Below are positions 53,950 to 64,000 of a stretch of DNA of 64,000 nucleotides, piece by piece. A program made the translations under genes and the position numbers. The notes under the pieces are model-generated. The model had not been told where the DNA came from. It saw nothing but the letters and a program-made list of their open reading frames with translations, and ran no database searches. Within the stretch, counting starts at the first letter, position 1. Each line of letters starts with the position of its first letter. The stretch is from CAVYXK01 sp963772445. GTDB lineage: Bacteria > Pseudomonadota > Alphaproteobacteria > Acetobacterales > Acetobacteraceae. Location: NCBI GenBank assembly GCA_963772445.1, contig CAVYXK010000001.1:124001-188000 (forward strand). The letters run 5' to 3'.

Positions 53950-54148
53950 GCAACCGTTTCGTGAGATCGCCTCCGGCACCGAAGATGACCATGGCGCAGG
54001 GACCCGCGGCACAGCCGGCCGGCGCGGTGGCGCGTGCAGGATGCGGTTCCGCTGGTCTGCATGGCGGCGAGAGCATGGAACCCGACGGCACAAGCAAAGT
54101 TGCCGCACGGAGTTTTGATCCCAGGATTGCGCCGTTGATTTCATCCAC
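53942..54148 (-). pseudogene. N-terminal fragment of glucose-6-phosphate dehydrogenase
   Basis: From an ATG at 54148 the frame reads through a Pro/Ala-rich leader to CAMVIFGAGGDLTKRLLIP, the NADP-binding start of Zwf, and then diverges (RQVRPQR, stop). About 60 of an expected 490 residues remain. The break at about 53942 coincides with the end of the orphan plus-strand ORF. Confidence 0.75.
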
Positions 54149-54204
54149 TCGTCATCATAGCTTGCTGCCATGTTCATCTTCATCCGGCCACGAAAGCCAT
54201 CGGC

Positions 54205-54570
54205 ATGAGCGATCTGTTTGCCCCACCGGGTGGCTGGCGCGTGCGCATCGTCGATCTCTCGGCGGGCGTTCCCGATAGCGTCGTCGAGGAGATCGATGGA
54301 TTTGAGACGCTGATGCAGGCCAACGCATTTGCACGCCGTTACGTGCGTGATTCGGTGGAGCGCTGCCGCACCCCCGGAGCAACCACCAAGGAGGTGCTGG
54401 AAGCCTGGTTCGCCTATGGCGAGGATGCCGACGTTCCGAAAGCCGGCGAGGCGGGCTGGCGTAGCGCCACCGAATTGGGAGATTTCGTCGATCATCCGGC
54501 CGGTGCCGAGGAGCGTGACTGGCGTGCGCTCGATCCCCGTCGCATCAACGGCGACGAAGACGACACCTAA
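54205..54570 (+). CDS. Small acidic hypothetical protein
   Basis: 121 residues, soluble, with no membrane segment. It starts MSDLFAPPGGWRVRIVDLSA and contains DGFETLMQANAFARRYVRDSVERCR and EVLEAWFAYGEDADV. Clean codon use supports a real gene. No family is recognised with confidence. It precedes the gentisate dioxygenase gene by 80 bp on the same strand. Confidence 0.75.
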   Translation: MSDLFAPPGGWRVRIVDLSAGVPDSVVEEIDGFETLMQANAFARRYVRDSVERCRTPGATTKEVLEAWFAYGEDADVPKAGEAGWRSATELGDFVDHPAGAEERDWRALDPRRINGDEDDT

Positions 54571-54651
54571 CCCCAATCCGTAAGGCGAGAGTCAAGCCCG
54601 AAATACGCGCGCCCGCATTGAATTTCGATCACCCCCAGGAGGAGGACTGCC

Positions 54652-55701
54652 ATGAACGATACTCCAGGCGCCGCACGCGGTGCCGAGCGCCAGGAGTTCT
54701 ATGACCGGATCGGCGCCCACAGTCTTGCTCCGCTGTGGGAGCGGCTGCATTCGCTGGTCACGCGCACGCCTGTCACGCCAGCGCTGCCGGCCTACTGGGA
54801 CTACGACAATGTGGTGCGGCCGTACCTGCTGCAAGCCGGCAGCCTGATCACCGCGAAAGAAGCCGAGCGCCGCGTGCTGATCCTGGAGAACCCGGGACTG
54901 TCCGGCCAGACCTGCATCACGCATTCGCTGTTCGCCGGGTTGCAGCTAATTCTGCCGGGGGAAGTGGCGCCGGCGCACCGGCACAGCCAGTCGGCGCTGC
55001 GCTTCATCATCGAAGGAAGCGGTGCCTACACCGCTGTCGAAGGCGAGCGAACCCTGATGCAGCCCGGCGATTTCGTCATCACGCCGTCCTGGACCTGGCA
55101 CGATCACGGCAACGACACCGACCGGCCGATGGTCTGGCTGGATGGGCTCGACATCCCGATTGTCCGGCTGTTCGACGCCGGTTTCGCCGAGCCGGCGAAT
55201 GCGGAAACCCAGGTCGTGACGCGCCCGGCCGGCGACAGTCTGGCCCGCTTCGGTCAGAACATGCTGCCGGTCGATTGGACGCCGACGACGAAGAGCTCGC
55301 CGGTGTTTGCCTATCCGTACGCGCGCTCGCGCGATGCGCTGGCAGCGCTCGCCCGCAACGACGCGCCCGACGCCTGCCACGGCCATAAGCTGCGCTACGT
55401 CAATCCCGCCAGCGGCGAGCACGCGATGCCGACGATCGGCGCCTTCATGCAGCTTCTGCCGGGCGGTTTCGCAACAGCCCCGTACCGCTCGACCGATGGC
55501 ACCGTCTATGTGGCGGTGGAAGGCGAAGGCGAGACGGTAATCGGCGATACGACCTTCCACTGGAAACCGCGCGATGTGTTCGTGGTGCCGAGCTGGCATT
55601 GGCATCACCACGGCGCTGCGGGTGAGTCGGTGCTGTTCAGCTTCTCCGACCGTCCAGTGCAGGAAAAGCTCGGCCTGTGGCGCGAAGAGCGTGGCGCTTA
55701 G
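54652..55701 (+). CDS. Gentisate 1,2-dioxygenase
   Basis: 349 residues, a bicupin. First cupin: PAHRHSQSALRFIIEGSGAY with the iron ligands His-x-His, then PGDFVITPSWTWHDHGN. Second cupin: TVYVAVEGEGETVIGDTTF and VVPSWHWHHHGA. It opens the ring of gentisate (2,5-dihydroxybenzoate) to maleylpyruvate with Fe(II) and O2. An AGGAGGA site lies just before the ATG. No maleylpyruvate isomerase or hydrolase adjoins it. Confidence 0.9.
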   Translation: MNDTPGAARGAERQEFYDRIGAHSLAPLWERLHSLVTRTPVTPALPAYWDYDNVVRPYLLQAGSLITAKEAERRVLILENPGLSGQTCITHSLFAGLQLILPGEVAPAHRHSQSALRFIIEGSGAYTAVEGERTLMQPGDFVITPSWTWHDHGNDTDRPMVWLDGLDIPIVRLFDAGFAEPANAETQVVTRPAGDSLARFGQNMLPVDWTPTTKSSPVFAYPYARSRDALAALARNDAPDACHGHKLRYVNPASGEHAMPTIGAFMQLLPGGFATAPYRSTDGTVYVAVEGEGETVIGDTTFHWKPRDVFVVPSWHWHHHGAAGESVLFSFSDRPVQEKLGLWREERGA

Positions 55702-55786
55702 TGGTGGATAAGAAACGCCAGGAGGGACCCAATGTCCACCTCTCCCGCTCTGGGACTTCGGCAAGCGGAAGGGGTGGAACGACCGG

Positions 55787-58039
55787 CTAGGCTGCCTTCA
55801 ACTCGGCAGGGTCGATCGGAAGCTCGCGGATGCGCTTGCCGGTCGCTGCAAAGATGGCATTGCACAACGCCGGGATGACCGGCGGCAAGGCAGGCTCTCC
55901 GAGACCGGTCGGCGGGTTGTCGGTGACCAGGAAATGGACTTCGACCGGCGCGGCTTGGTTCATGCGAAGCGGCCGCACGGTGTCGAAATTCGCCTGCACC
56001 ACGCGGCCCCGATCGATGGTGATCGCTTGGCCGAGTGCGGCGCCGAGACCATCGAGCGCGGCGCCCTGCACCTGGTTCTCGGCATTGCTCGGATTGATGA
56101 TCTGGCGGCCGACATCGGCGGCGATCCAGACCTGATCGACCTTGACCGTGCCGGAGGTGGCGACGGTTGCCTGCACCACCTCGGCGAAATAGCCGAGATG
56201 GCTGAAATAGAACGCCACCCCCGTGCCTGACCGGGCGGGAAGCGCCCGCTTCCCCCAGCCGGATTTTTCGGCCACCAGCTCCAGCACACCGCGCATCCGG
56301 CCGGTGTCGAAGCCCGGTGTGGGCCCTCGGGGTCCGGGCGGGTTGGGCAGCAGCCGCCGTTCGCCGAGCAAGGCCAGGCGGAATTCGACCGGATCTTTCC
56401 CGGCGGCGTGAGCGAGCTCGTCCAGGAAGGACTGGAACACGAAAGCCAGCGCGTTCGACCGCGGGGCGCGCATCGGGCCGGTCGGCACGCCGAGCTGCAG
56501 CAGCGACTGGCCGTACTCGAGGTCGTTCACGAGCTGCGCGGGGAACTCGGTCGGCGACATGGTCGCCGAATCGGCGACCGCGTCGCCGTGCGCGAAGGTG
56601 ATGAAATGGTCGCTGAAGGCGATCAGCTTGCCGTTCGCGTCCATGCCGCCTTTCAGGAAATGGAAGCCGGCCGGGCGATAGAAATCGTGCTGAATATCGT
56701 CCTGGCGGGTCCACAGCAGCTTCACCGGCACGCCGGCCTGCTTTGCGATCCAGGCGGCCTCCACCATGAAGTCGTTGCGCAGTCGTCGGCCAAAGCCGCC
56801 CCCTACCCGCGTCATGTGGACCGTGACACTCTTGAGCGGCACGCCTAGCGTGGAAGCAACCAGACGGGCGCCAGGTCCGGGATTCTGCGTGGGTGCCCAG
56901 ATCTCCACTTTGCCGTCCTGTACACGCGCGGTGCAGTTCTGCGGCTCCATGTCGATGTGGGCGAGGAACGGATACGAATAGGCGGCTTCCACAACATGCA
57001 CGGCGCGGCCCAGAGCTGCTGTCGCGTCGCCGTCACGGCGCAGGTATTGGGCAGGCTGGCGTTTACCAAGCTCTGCCGCCGCGGCGGCGAAACCGGCGCT
57101 GCTCTGCGCGGCGGTCTCGCCTTCGTTCCATTCGATCCGCAGTTTGTCGCGCGCCCGGTTGGCGGCCCACCAGTTGTCCGCGACGATCGCCACGCCGTCG
57201 CGCAGGCCTTGCATGTTGTTGCCGCCGTGCACGACGAAGGCGTCACGCACGCCAGGTTGCGACTTGATCGCGTCGATGTTGCCGCTGACGACCTCGCCGC
57301 CGAACACCGGGCATTTCTGGAACACGGCGTAGCGCATGCCCGGCACTGTGACATCGATGCCGAATAGCGGCGTGCCTTTCACGATCAACGGGTTATCCAC
57401 GCCGTGCAGAGGCTGGCCGATGATCTTGTATTGCTTCGGGTCCTTGAGCGGGACCGTCTCCAGGTCGGGCACTGGCTGGGCCACCGCCTTGGCGGCGAGC
57501 GCGCCGTAGCTGAGCGAACGCCCGCTTGAGGTGTCGTGCACCATGCCCGAGCCCGTTTGGCACGCGGTCGGTGGCACGCCCCAGGTCTGCGCGGCCGCGG
57601 CAATCAGCATCTGCCTCGCGCCGGCGCCGACGCGGCGCATCGGCTCCCAGTTCAGCGGCGTCGCCATGCTGCCGCCGGCAAACTGCTCGCCGTATTTTGC
57701 AGCGTCGAGGTCGGCCTGCTCGATCCTTACGTCCTTCCAATCGGCATCGAGCTCCTCGGCGATCAGCATCGGCAGCATAGTCTTGACGCCTTGGCCGATC
57801 TCGGGGTTCTTCGCCGTGATCGTGACGATGCCATCCGGAGCAATGCGAATGAAGGCGTTCAGCGTGACGCTTGTCGGCAAGGTATCGGCGCCCGCCGCGG
57901 CATGGGCCACGCCGGGCATTATGCCGTGGAACAGAACACCGCCGGCGGCAAGCGCGCTGACCTTGAGGAGAGCGCGACGAGAGGGGCCGCGATGCAGCGG
58001 TGCGGCATCGGCGGCAGCAGCGACGCGTTTTGCCAACAT
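55787..58039 (-). CDS. Molybdenum hydroxylase large subunit (IorB-like)
   Basis: 750 residues from the ATG at 58039. A twin-arginine-like leader (PSRRALLKVSALAAGGVLF) indicates export. The xanthine dehydrogenase family Mo domain is split in two as in isoquinoline 1-oxidoreductase or aldehyde dehydrogenases of this type: ITAKNPEIGQGVKTMLPML, then VGGGFGRRLRNDFMVEAAWI, and the active-site Glu in PTGLGEPALPPVIPAL. It hydroxylates a heterocycle or oxidises an aldehyde. It is 2 bp after the 2Fe-2S subunit gene; no FAD subunit is present, as usual for this type. Confidence 0.9.
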   Translation of the reverse strand: MLAKRVAAAADAAPLHRGPSRRALLKVSALAAGGVLFHGIMPGVAHAAAGADTLPTSVTLNAFIRIAPDGIVTITAKNPEIGQGVKTMLPMLIAEELDADWKDVRIEQADLDAAKYGEQFAGGSMATPLNWEPMRRVGAGARQMLIAAAAQTWGVPPTACQTGSGMVHDTSSGRSLSYGALAAKAVAQPVPDLETVPLKDPKQYKIIGQPLHGVDNPLIVKGTPLFGIDVTVPGMRYAVFQKCPVFGGEVVSGNIDAIKSQPGVRDAFVVHGGNNMQGLRDGVAIVADNWWAANRARDKLRIEWNEGETAAQSSAGFAAAAAELGKRQPAQYLRRDGDATAALGRAVHVVEAAYSYPFLAHIDMEPQNCTARVQDGKVEIWAPTQNPGPGARLVASTLGVPLKSVTVHMTRVGGGFGRRLRNDFMVEAAWIAKQAGVPVKLLWTRQDDIQHDFYRPAGFHFLKGGMDANGKLIAFSDHFITFAHGDAVADSATMSPTEFPAQLVNDLEYGQSLLQLGVPTGPMRAPRSNALAFVFQSFLDELAHAAGKDPVEFRLALLGERRLLPNPPGPRGPTPGFDTGRMRGVLELVAEKSGWGKRALPARSGTGVAFYFSHLGYFAEVVQATVATSGTVKVDQVWIAADVGRQIINPSNAENQVQGAALDGLGAALGQAITIDRGRVVQANFDTVRPLRMNQAAPVEVHFLVTDNPPTGLGEPALPPVIPALCNAIFAATGKRIRELPIDPAELKAA

Positions 58040-58041
58040 GA

Positions 58042-58521
58042 CTACAGAGCCCCCATCTTCGTGGTGTCCTTTTGCGCAGCGTGCTTGATCGCGGCACGGA
58101 TCCGCGTGTAGGTGCAGCAGCGGCAGATGTTCCCAGTCATCGCGTCGTCGATGTCCTGGTCTGTCGGGTGCCGCGTCTGCGCCAGCAGCGCGCTTGCCGA
58201 CATGATCTGTCCCGCCTGGCAGTAGCCGCATTGCGGGACGTCCAGATCGAGCCAGGCCGCCTGCACACGCCGACCCACTGGCGCGGCATCGATGCCCTCG
58301 ATCGTGGTGACGGCGGCGTTTCCTACGCCCGAAATCGGCAATCCGCAGGAGCGAACGGCATTGCCGTCGAGATGCACCGTGCAGGCACCGCACAGGCCTG
58401 CCCCGCAGCCGAACTTCGTCCCCTTCAGGTCGAGAATGTCGCGCAGCACCCAGAGCAGCGGCATGTCGCCCTCGGCATCGACTGTGTGCGCTGTGCCGTT
58501 CACCTTGATCGTGTAGGCCAT
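58042..58521 (-). CDS. 2Fe-2S subunit of molybdenum hydroxylase (IorA-like)
   Basis: 159 residues from the ATG at 58521; the frame is open further upstream but without conservation. The plant-type 2Fe-2S motif GCGAGLCGACTVHLDG and the C-terminal CGYC...CRCCTY cluster carry electrons from the Mo site. Paired with the IorB-like gene 2 bp downstream. Confidence 0.92.
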   Translation of the reverse strand: MAYTIKVNGTAHTVDAEGDMPLLWVLRDILDLKGTKFGCGAGLCGACTVHLDGNAVRSCGLPISGVGNAAVTTIEGIDAAPVGRRVQAAWLDLDVPQCGYCQAGQIMSASALLAQTRHPTDQDIDDAMTGNICRCCTYTRIRAAIKHAAQKDTTKMGAL

Positions 58522-58633
58522 GTTACATTCCTCCATGGCGCGCCTGAGGCGGACAATCCTAGTCCTCGCCACCGACGTTTCCAACCATGGCAATTCCGCT
58601 GTAGAGTGACAGAATGTATCTCGCAGGTTCGCT

Positions 58634-59554
58634 ATGGCACTGAAAGACAAGATCGCCTTCGGCATGTCGCTGCCGCATCGCTCGCCCGATTCGATCGACA
58701 TGCGATCGGTGCATGAGGTCGCACAGCGTGCCGAGCTGCTGGGGTTCCGTGATCTTTGGGTTACAGAGAATGTCCTGGACCACGTCGTTTCGTTCGATCC
58801 AGTCGCTATACTGACTTATGCGGCCGCGGTTACCACCAGGATCCGGCTTGGGGCATCGGTGATCGTTCTGCCGGTCCACCATCCGGTGAGGGTGGCGCAC
58901 CAATGGGCAACGCTGGATTATATCAGCAACGGTCGGGCGATTCTTGGGATCGGCATCGGCCGGGAACATCATTACCGGCAATTCGGTGTGCCGCAGGAGG
59001 GTCGCGTTGCCCGGTTCCGCGAACAACTCGCGCTGGTCAAGGCGCTATGGACGGAGCCGCAGGTCACCCATCGCGGCCGGTTCTATCAGCTCGACAATGC
59101 CACGATGGTGCTCAAGCCGGTGCAGCGCCCGCATCCGCCGATCTGGATGGGTGTGGGACATCCCGACGCCATTCGTCGCACCTCATCGCTCGCTGACGGG
59201 TGGATGGGATCGGGCGGATCAACCATCGCCGCCTTCGCACGGTCTGTCCCGCTATTGCGGGAGGCGCTGGCGCAGGCCGGCCGCGATTCCGACACGTTCC
59301 CGATTTCGAAGCGCATCTTCATCGCGGCCGATGAGCGCCCGGAGGTTGCACGCGCTGAGCTGAACCGCTGGTTTACCGAAGTGTATCACGATCCGCCGGG
59401 AACCGATGCGTCGGGCATTCACGGCACACCGGAGCAAGTGCGCGAACAGCTGGAGGAGGTCGTCGCGATGGGCGCCAACCACTTGTTGCTCAATCCGGTG
59501 TCACGTTACGTCGAGCAGGTCGAAGCGCTAGCCGAGATTGTAGGACTGCGATAA
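58634..59554 (+). CDS. LLM-class flavin-dependent oxidoreductase
   Basis: 306 residues, luciferase-like TIM barrel: ALKDKIAFGMSLPHRSPDSI, GFRDLWVTENVLDHVVSFD, RIRLGASVIVLPVHHPVR, AILGIGIGREHHYRQFGV. It uses FMN or F420; the cofactor is not decidable here. It is divergent from the IorA-like gene with a 112-bp gap, and convergent with the ABC permease genes. Substrate unknown. Confidence 0.88.
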   Translation: MALKDKIAFGMSLPHRSPDSIDMRSVHEVAQRAELLGFRDLWVTENVLDHVVSFDPVAILTYAAAVTTRIRLGASVIVLPVHHPVRVAHQWATLDYISNGRAILGIGIGREHHYRQFGVPQEGRVARFREQLALVKALWTEPQVTHRGRFYQLDNATMVLKPVQRPHPPIWMGVGHPDAIRRTSSLADGWMGSGGSTIAAFARSVPLLREALAQAGRDSDTFPISKRIFIAADERPEVARAELNRWFTEVYHDPPGTDASGIHGTPEQVREQLEEVVAMGANHLLLNPVSRYVEQVEALAEIVGLR

Positions 59555-59595
59555 GAACCGAGCTAAGAGGAGGCATTCGGCCTGCGGGCTACGGG

Positions 59596-60504
59596 CTACT
59601 CCTTCACCGCGCCGGTCATACTCGACACATAGTACTCGACAAAGATCGAATAGAACAGGGCCACCGGGATCGAGCCGAGCAGAGCGCCTGCCATCAGCGA
59701 GCCCCACTGATAGACATCGCCGTTGACCAGTTCGGTCAGGATCGCCACCGGCACCGTCTTCTTGTCGGTTGATTGGATGAACGTGAGCGCGTAGATGAAC
59801 TCGTTCCACGACAATGTGAATGCGAAGATCCCTGCCGAGATCAACCCCGGGATCGCTAGCGGCAGAGTGATCCTCCAGAGGATCTGCAGCCGCGAGGCGC
59901 CGTCGATTAGCGCGCACTCCTCCAGCTCGTACGGGATCGACTTGAAATAGCCGATCAGCAACCAGGTGCAGAACGGTACCAGGAAGGTGGGATAGGTTAG
60001 AACCAGTGCCATCGGGCTGTCGAACAGGCCGAAGTTGAACACCAGCGTGGCGAGCGGAATGAACAGGATAGTGGGGGGCACCAGGTAGGCAAGATAGATT
60101 GCCAGCCCGACATGCTTCGCTCCCCTGAAGCGCAACCGTTCTATCGCGTAAGCGGCAAGTACGCTTGCCAGGATCGACAGGCAGGTGGACGCCACCGCAA
60201 TGCCCATTGTGATCATGAGCCAGTGCGGATAGGCGGTGTCGAACAGCAGCTTCTTGATATTGGCGAGCGTCGGCGAGTGCACCCAGAACGGATTGAACTT
60301 CTTGTAGTCGTACATTTCGTAGTCTGGTTTGAACGCCGTGATCGTCATCCAGTAGAACGGGAACAGGAGCACGATCGTGAAGCAGGTGAGCGGGAGATAG
60401 ATTGTTACCATTCGGCGCGCGCGCGAGTCCCACGACAACCTCTCCGGGACGTCGGTGGTGCGCCGCAGGACCTCTGTGGCTTCGTTTGCGGTCGCGTCAC
60501 TCAT
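59596..60504 (-). CDS. Carbohydrate-type ABC transporter permease (MalG/UgpE-like)
   Basis: 302 residues from the ATG at 60504. Six hydrophobic segments; the EAA loop is ECALIDGASRLQILWRITLPLAIPG. Typical of the second permease of CUT1 importers. It overlaps the first permease gene by 8 bp. Last gene of the importer operon. Confidence 0.93.
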   Translation of the reverse strand: MSDATANEATEVLRRTTDVPERLSWDSRARRMVTIYLPLTCFTIVLLFPFYWMTITAFKPDYEMYDYKKFNPFWVHSPTLANIKKLLFDTAYPHWLMITMGIAVASTCLSILASVLAAYAIERLRFRGAKHVGLAIYLAYLVPPTILFIPLATLVFNFGLFDSPMALVLTYPTFLVPFCTWLLIGYFKSIPYELEECALIDGASRLQILWRITLPLAIPGLISAGIFAFTLSWNEFIYALTFIQSTDKKTVPVAILTELVNGDVYQWGSLMAGALLGSIPVALFYSIFVEYYVSSMTGAVKE

Positions 60505-61453
60505 TGGCTTCGCCCTGCATCCACCGCCGTCGGCCGAGGCCGAAGAAACTGACCAGCGTCGCAAACAACAGGAACGGGATCATAGAGACCGCGATGGCTG
60601 CGCCTTCGCCCAGCTCGGAGCCGGGGATGGCGCGCTGGAAGGCCAGGGTCGCCATCAGGTGCGTGGTGTTGAACGGCCCGCCGCGTGTGATCGCATAGAC
60701 AAGCTGGAAGTCGGAGAAGGTGAACAGGATTGACAAGGTCAGTACCACCGCGAGGATCGGCATCAGCAGCGGCACGGTGATGCGGCGGAACTGTTGCCAG
60801 CCATTGGCGCCGTCGAGCAGCGCCGCTTCATAAAGCGACGGCGAGATGGTCTGCAGCCCGGCGAGCAGCGTGATGGCCACGAACGGGATGCCGCGCCAGA
60901 CATTCGCCACCACCAGCGACCACCGCGCGTGCCAGGGCGTGCCGAGGAAGTCGATATAGGTGCTGCGCAGATGCAGCACGTCTACCACGACATAGGAGAT
61001 GATGGAGAACTGCGGATCGTAGATCCACCACCAGGCGATGGCCGACAGCACGGTGGGCACGATCCAGGGCAGCAGCAGGATGGCACGGATGAACGCCTTG
61101 AACGGAAGATGGTGGTTCAGCAGCAAGGCCAGCCACAGGCCGAGTGCGAATTTTCCCGCCGTAGCGGCCGTGGTGTAGAAGATCGTGTTAGTGACTGACA
61201 GCCAGAAGATCGGATCCTGCGCCAGCGAGATGAAGTTATCCAGCCCAATCCAATGTCCCGGCTGCCCGATGGTCGCGTCGGTAAAGCCGAGCCAGATGCC
61301 GAAGCCCAGCGGATAGGTCAGGAAGATCAGCAGCAACCCGGCAGACGGCAGCATGCAGAGCGTGACCAGGAACGGCTTCCAGTCGAACAGCCGCGCAATC
61401 CAGCCGTCTTCGCGCGGCCGGAAGATGACGATCGGTTGAACGGTTGCGTCCAT
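60497..61453 (-). CDS. Carbohydrate-type ABC transporter permease (MalF/UgpA-like)
   Basis: 318 residues. Six membrane helices (e.g. FLVTLCMLPSAGLLLIFLTY); EAA loop EAALLDGANGWQQFRRITVPL. It pairs with the downstream permease to form the channel. It starts 59 bp after the binding-protein gene. Confidence 0.93.
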   Translation of the reverse strand: MDATVQPIVIFRPREDGWIARLFDWKPFLVTLCMLPSAGLLLIFLTYPLGFGIWLGFTDATIGQPGHWIGLDNFISLAQDPIFWLSVTNTIFYTTAATAGKFALGLWLALLLNHHLPFKAFIRAILLLPWIVPTVLSAIAWWWIYDPQFSIISYVVVDVLHLRSTYIDFLGTPWHARWSLVVANVWRGIPFVAITLLAGLQTISPSLYEAALLDGANGWQQFRRITVPLLMPILAVVLTLSILFTFSDFQLVYAITRGGPFNTTHLMATLAFQRAIPGSELGEGAAIAVSMIPFLLFATLVSFFGLGRRRWMQGEANE

Positions 61454-61512
61454 GCTGCGTCATGCCTTCTGGGCGGAGCGGCCTCGCCCGGACCGCCCCG
61501 CCGGTTTCGCGC

Positions 61513-62876
61513 TCAGGCCCTGCCGTAGTAGCGCGCGGCCTGCCTCGCGGCCGCCTTGGCCGCCGCTTCCGGCGTGGAGTTGCCGGTGGCCACCGAGGCG
61601 AACATATCGACCACCGTGTAGTTGGCGGACACCGCTGAGGCGGCGGCCGAGATCGGGCCCTCGTAGCCGTCGTAGTAGATCGTGTCCATCGCGTTGGCGT
61701 ACGGTGCCAGCTTCGGATCCTCGGTCCAGAACTTCATCTTCGCGTAGGATTTCAGCGGCTCGGACCAGTAGCCCAGGCAATTCGACAGCCAAGGACCGTA
61801 TTGCGGCGCTTCCATCAGGAAGCGGATATACTCCTTCGCTGCGTTGGGATACTTGCTGTGCTTGAACAGCATGGCGTTCATTGGCCCGGCCGTCATGGGC
61901 TCGCGCTTGGCAAGGCCCTTCGGCACCAACTGGTGCATGGTATCCTGCGCTATCTCCTGCAGCTTCGGGATCGGGTGAGTTCTTGCAGCACATAGTAGAT
62001 CGATACGCCATTGAACGTCAGGGCGATCCGGCCGGCGATGTACGCTTCGTTGTTTCCGGCGTCGTTCCAGGCGATCGTGCCGGGGATCATATACTTATAA
62101 AGTTCCGCTACGTATTTCAGCGCCGCGATCGTCTCCTTGGAGTCGAGCGCGATCTTGCCCTGCTCATCCACCACCTTGGCGCCGTGGGACCACAAAGCCC
62201 ACTGAGCAAATCCGTTCGCGTCACCGACTGCGTGCCCAATGGAGAAGCCGCAGGGGTGGCCGATCTGTTTTAGTTTCTGACAAAGCGTCATGAATCCGTC
62301 AAGATCGTCGGGGATCTGGTCGTAGCCGGCCTCCTTCACCCAGGAGATGCGGTACACCGTCGGCCCGGTGCCGCCGCCGATCGGCAGACTGTGCCACTCG
62401 TTGGTCTTCCACTTGGTGCCATAGAGCTTGGCGACGTCGAACCAGCCGCCGTACTTCTCGCCAAGATACGTGGCGAGGTCGTTCATCCCGACCAGCTTCG
62501 CTTCGTAGAGGAACGGGTCGATCGCCCAGCCGAACACGATGTCGGCGCCGGCGCCGGTGTTGGCGATCACCGCAGTCTGCGGCCGCAGATCCTCCCAACT
62601 GATGTAGTTAACTGAGACGGGGATCCCTGTCGTCTCGGTGAATTTCTTGGTGTTAATGTCCCAGTAGGTCTGGTCCGGATCGATGAACTTGGCGGGCCGG
62701 ATCACGTGCAACGCGGCGCCTTTCTCGATCGGAAGCTCCGGCGGTTTCACGTCCGCCATAGGCACATCGCTCGGGGTGAGAGCCTGTCCGCGCGCCCCGA
62801 TGATTGGGACGCTGGCGGCGCCCAGTGCGGCACCGCCCAGGATCAGCGAGTCCCGGCGTGAGAGACCTGATGTCAT
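61513..62876 (-). CDS. ABC transporter substrate-binding protein, one-base frameshift
   Basis: 454 residues when joined. The leader SRRDSLILGGAALGAASVPI is Tat-like, and the protein is periplasmic. The mature part reads PVSVNYISWEDLRPQTAVIA and GADIVFGWAIDPFLYEAKLV, like sugar-binding proteins of CUT1 importers. One base is missing near 61972 after YYVLQEL; the next frame continues PIPKLQEIAQDTMHQLVPKG and ends RQAARYYGRA. The ligand cannot be read from the sequence. Confidence 0.86.
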
Positions 62877-62945
62877 TCAACTAACCTCCCGTTATAGACA
62901 CATCCTTCATGTCGGGCTCTTGATCGCCCGTTGGACATTTTGCGC

Positions 62946-64000
<1,055 letters not shown>

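Noticed and set aside
53626..54576. A 316-codon minus-strand open frame opposite the acidic hypothetical protein
   Set aside because: The plus-strand gene at 54205-54570 has better codon use, and the minus strand carries the zwf fragment in another frame.
54652..58521. Gentisate dioxygenase and the IorAB-like genes as one catabolic operon
   Set aside because: They are on opposite strands and convergent, so they are not co-transcribed, and no shared substrate is evident.

Overview
The window is GC-rich DNA from an alphaproteobacterium. The gene set fits Acetobacteraceae or a related Rhodospirillales family: a large repetitive surface protein ending in a Hint module, an AtzG-like subunit paired with an amidase, a four-subunit sarcosine oxidase, DUF29 proteins, a his cluster carrying DUF2628, and a pyruvate dehydrogenase whose E1-beta has its own lipoyl domain. 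The family is inferred from gene content only. No rRNA, tRNA or CRISPR array was seen.

Layout. 0-0.8 kb: 3' end of an IS1-like transposase with a hairpin end. 0.8-4.3 kb: two SDR dehydrogenases, a CinA-like protein with an altered deamidase motif, a RelE/ParE-like toxin and a small convergent ORF. 4.3-11.1 kb: sarcosine oxidase soxBDAG, preceded on the same strand by an amidase and its AtzG-like partner. 11-19.8 kb: cupredoxin, GGDEF-EAL protein, two membrane proteins, di-haem cytochrome c peroxidase, pobA, a brnA antitoxin with only a stub of brnT, a lipoprotein and a Rap1a-like protein. 19.9-24.7 kb: hisB-DUF2628-hisH-GNAT-hisA-hisF-hisE-HIT, mostly overlapping. 24.9-28.6 kb: broken peptide-binding protein, GST, unknown protein. 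28.6-35.6 kb: lptF-lptG-lptD-surA-rsmA, the outer-membrane biogenesis block. 35.8-37.3 kb: a complete IS701-type element with a TTAG target duplication. 37.4-42.1 kb: Hint surface protein, EF-hand protein, threonine aldolase. 42.2-50.8 kb: a lipoate/pyruvate dehydrogenase region (pdhA, pdhB, pdhC, lpdA, lipA, a COQ10-type protein), interrupted by a GIY-YIG gene between perfect 37-bp inverted repeats and by two DUF29 genes. 51.7-54.2 kb: patatin-like lipase, then a stretch of gene fragments. 54.2-59.6 kb: unknown protein, gentisate dioxygenase, an IorAB-type molybdenum hydroxylase and an LLM flavin oxidoreductase. 59.6-64 kb: a sugar-type ABC importer running off the window.

A striking overall property is the number of single-base frameshifts: about 15 in 64 kb, both insertions and deletions. 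They hit genes expected to be needed (pdhA, hisH) as well as dispensable ones, while every catalytic motif on either side stays intact. Uncorrected indels in the assembly are the simplest explanation. True decay is better supported where DNA is actually missing (brnT, zwf, the fragments at 53.0-54.1 kb).

For novelty, the best leads are the GIY-YIG unit between perfect inverted repeats, the in-frame 27-bp minisatellite at the start of lipA, the amidase-sarcosine oxidase neighbourhood, and the small-gene debris around the toxin-antitoxin loci.
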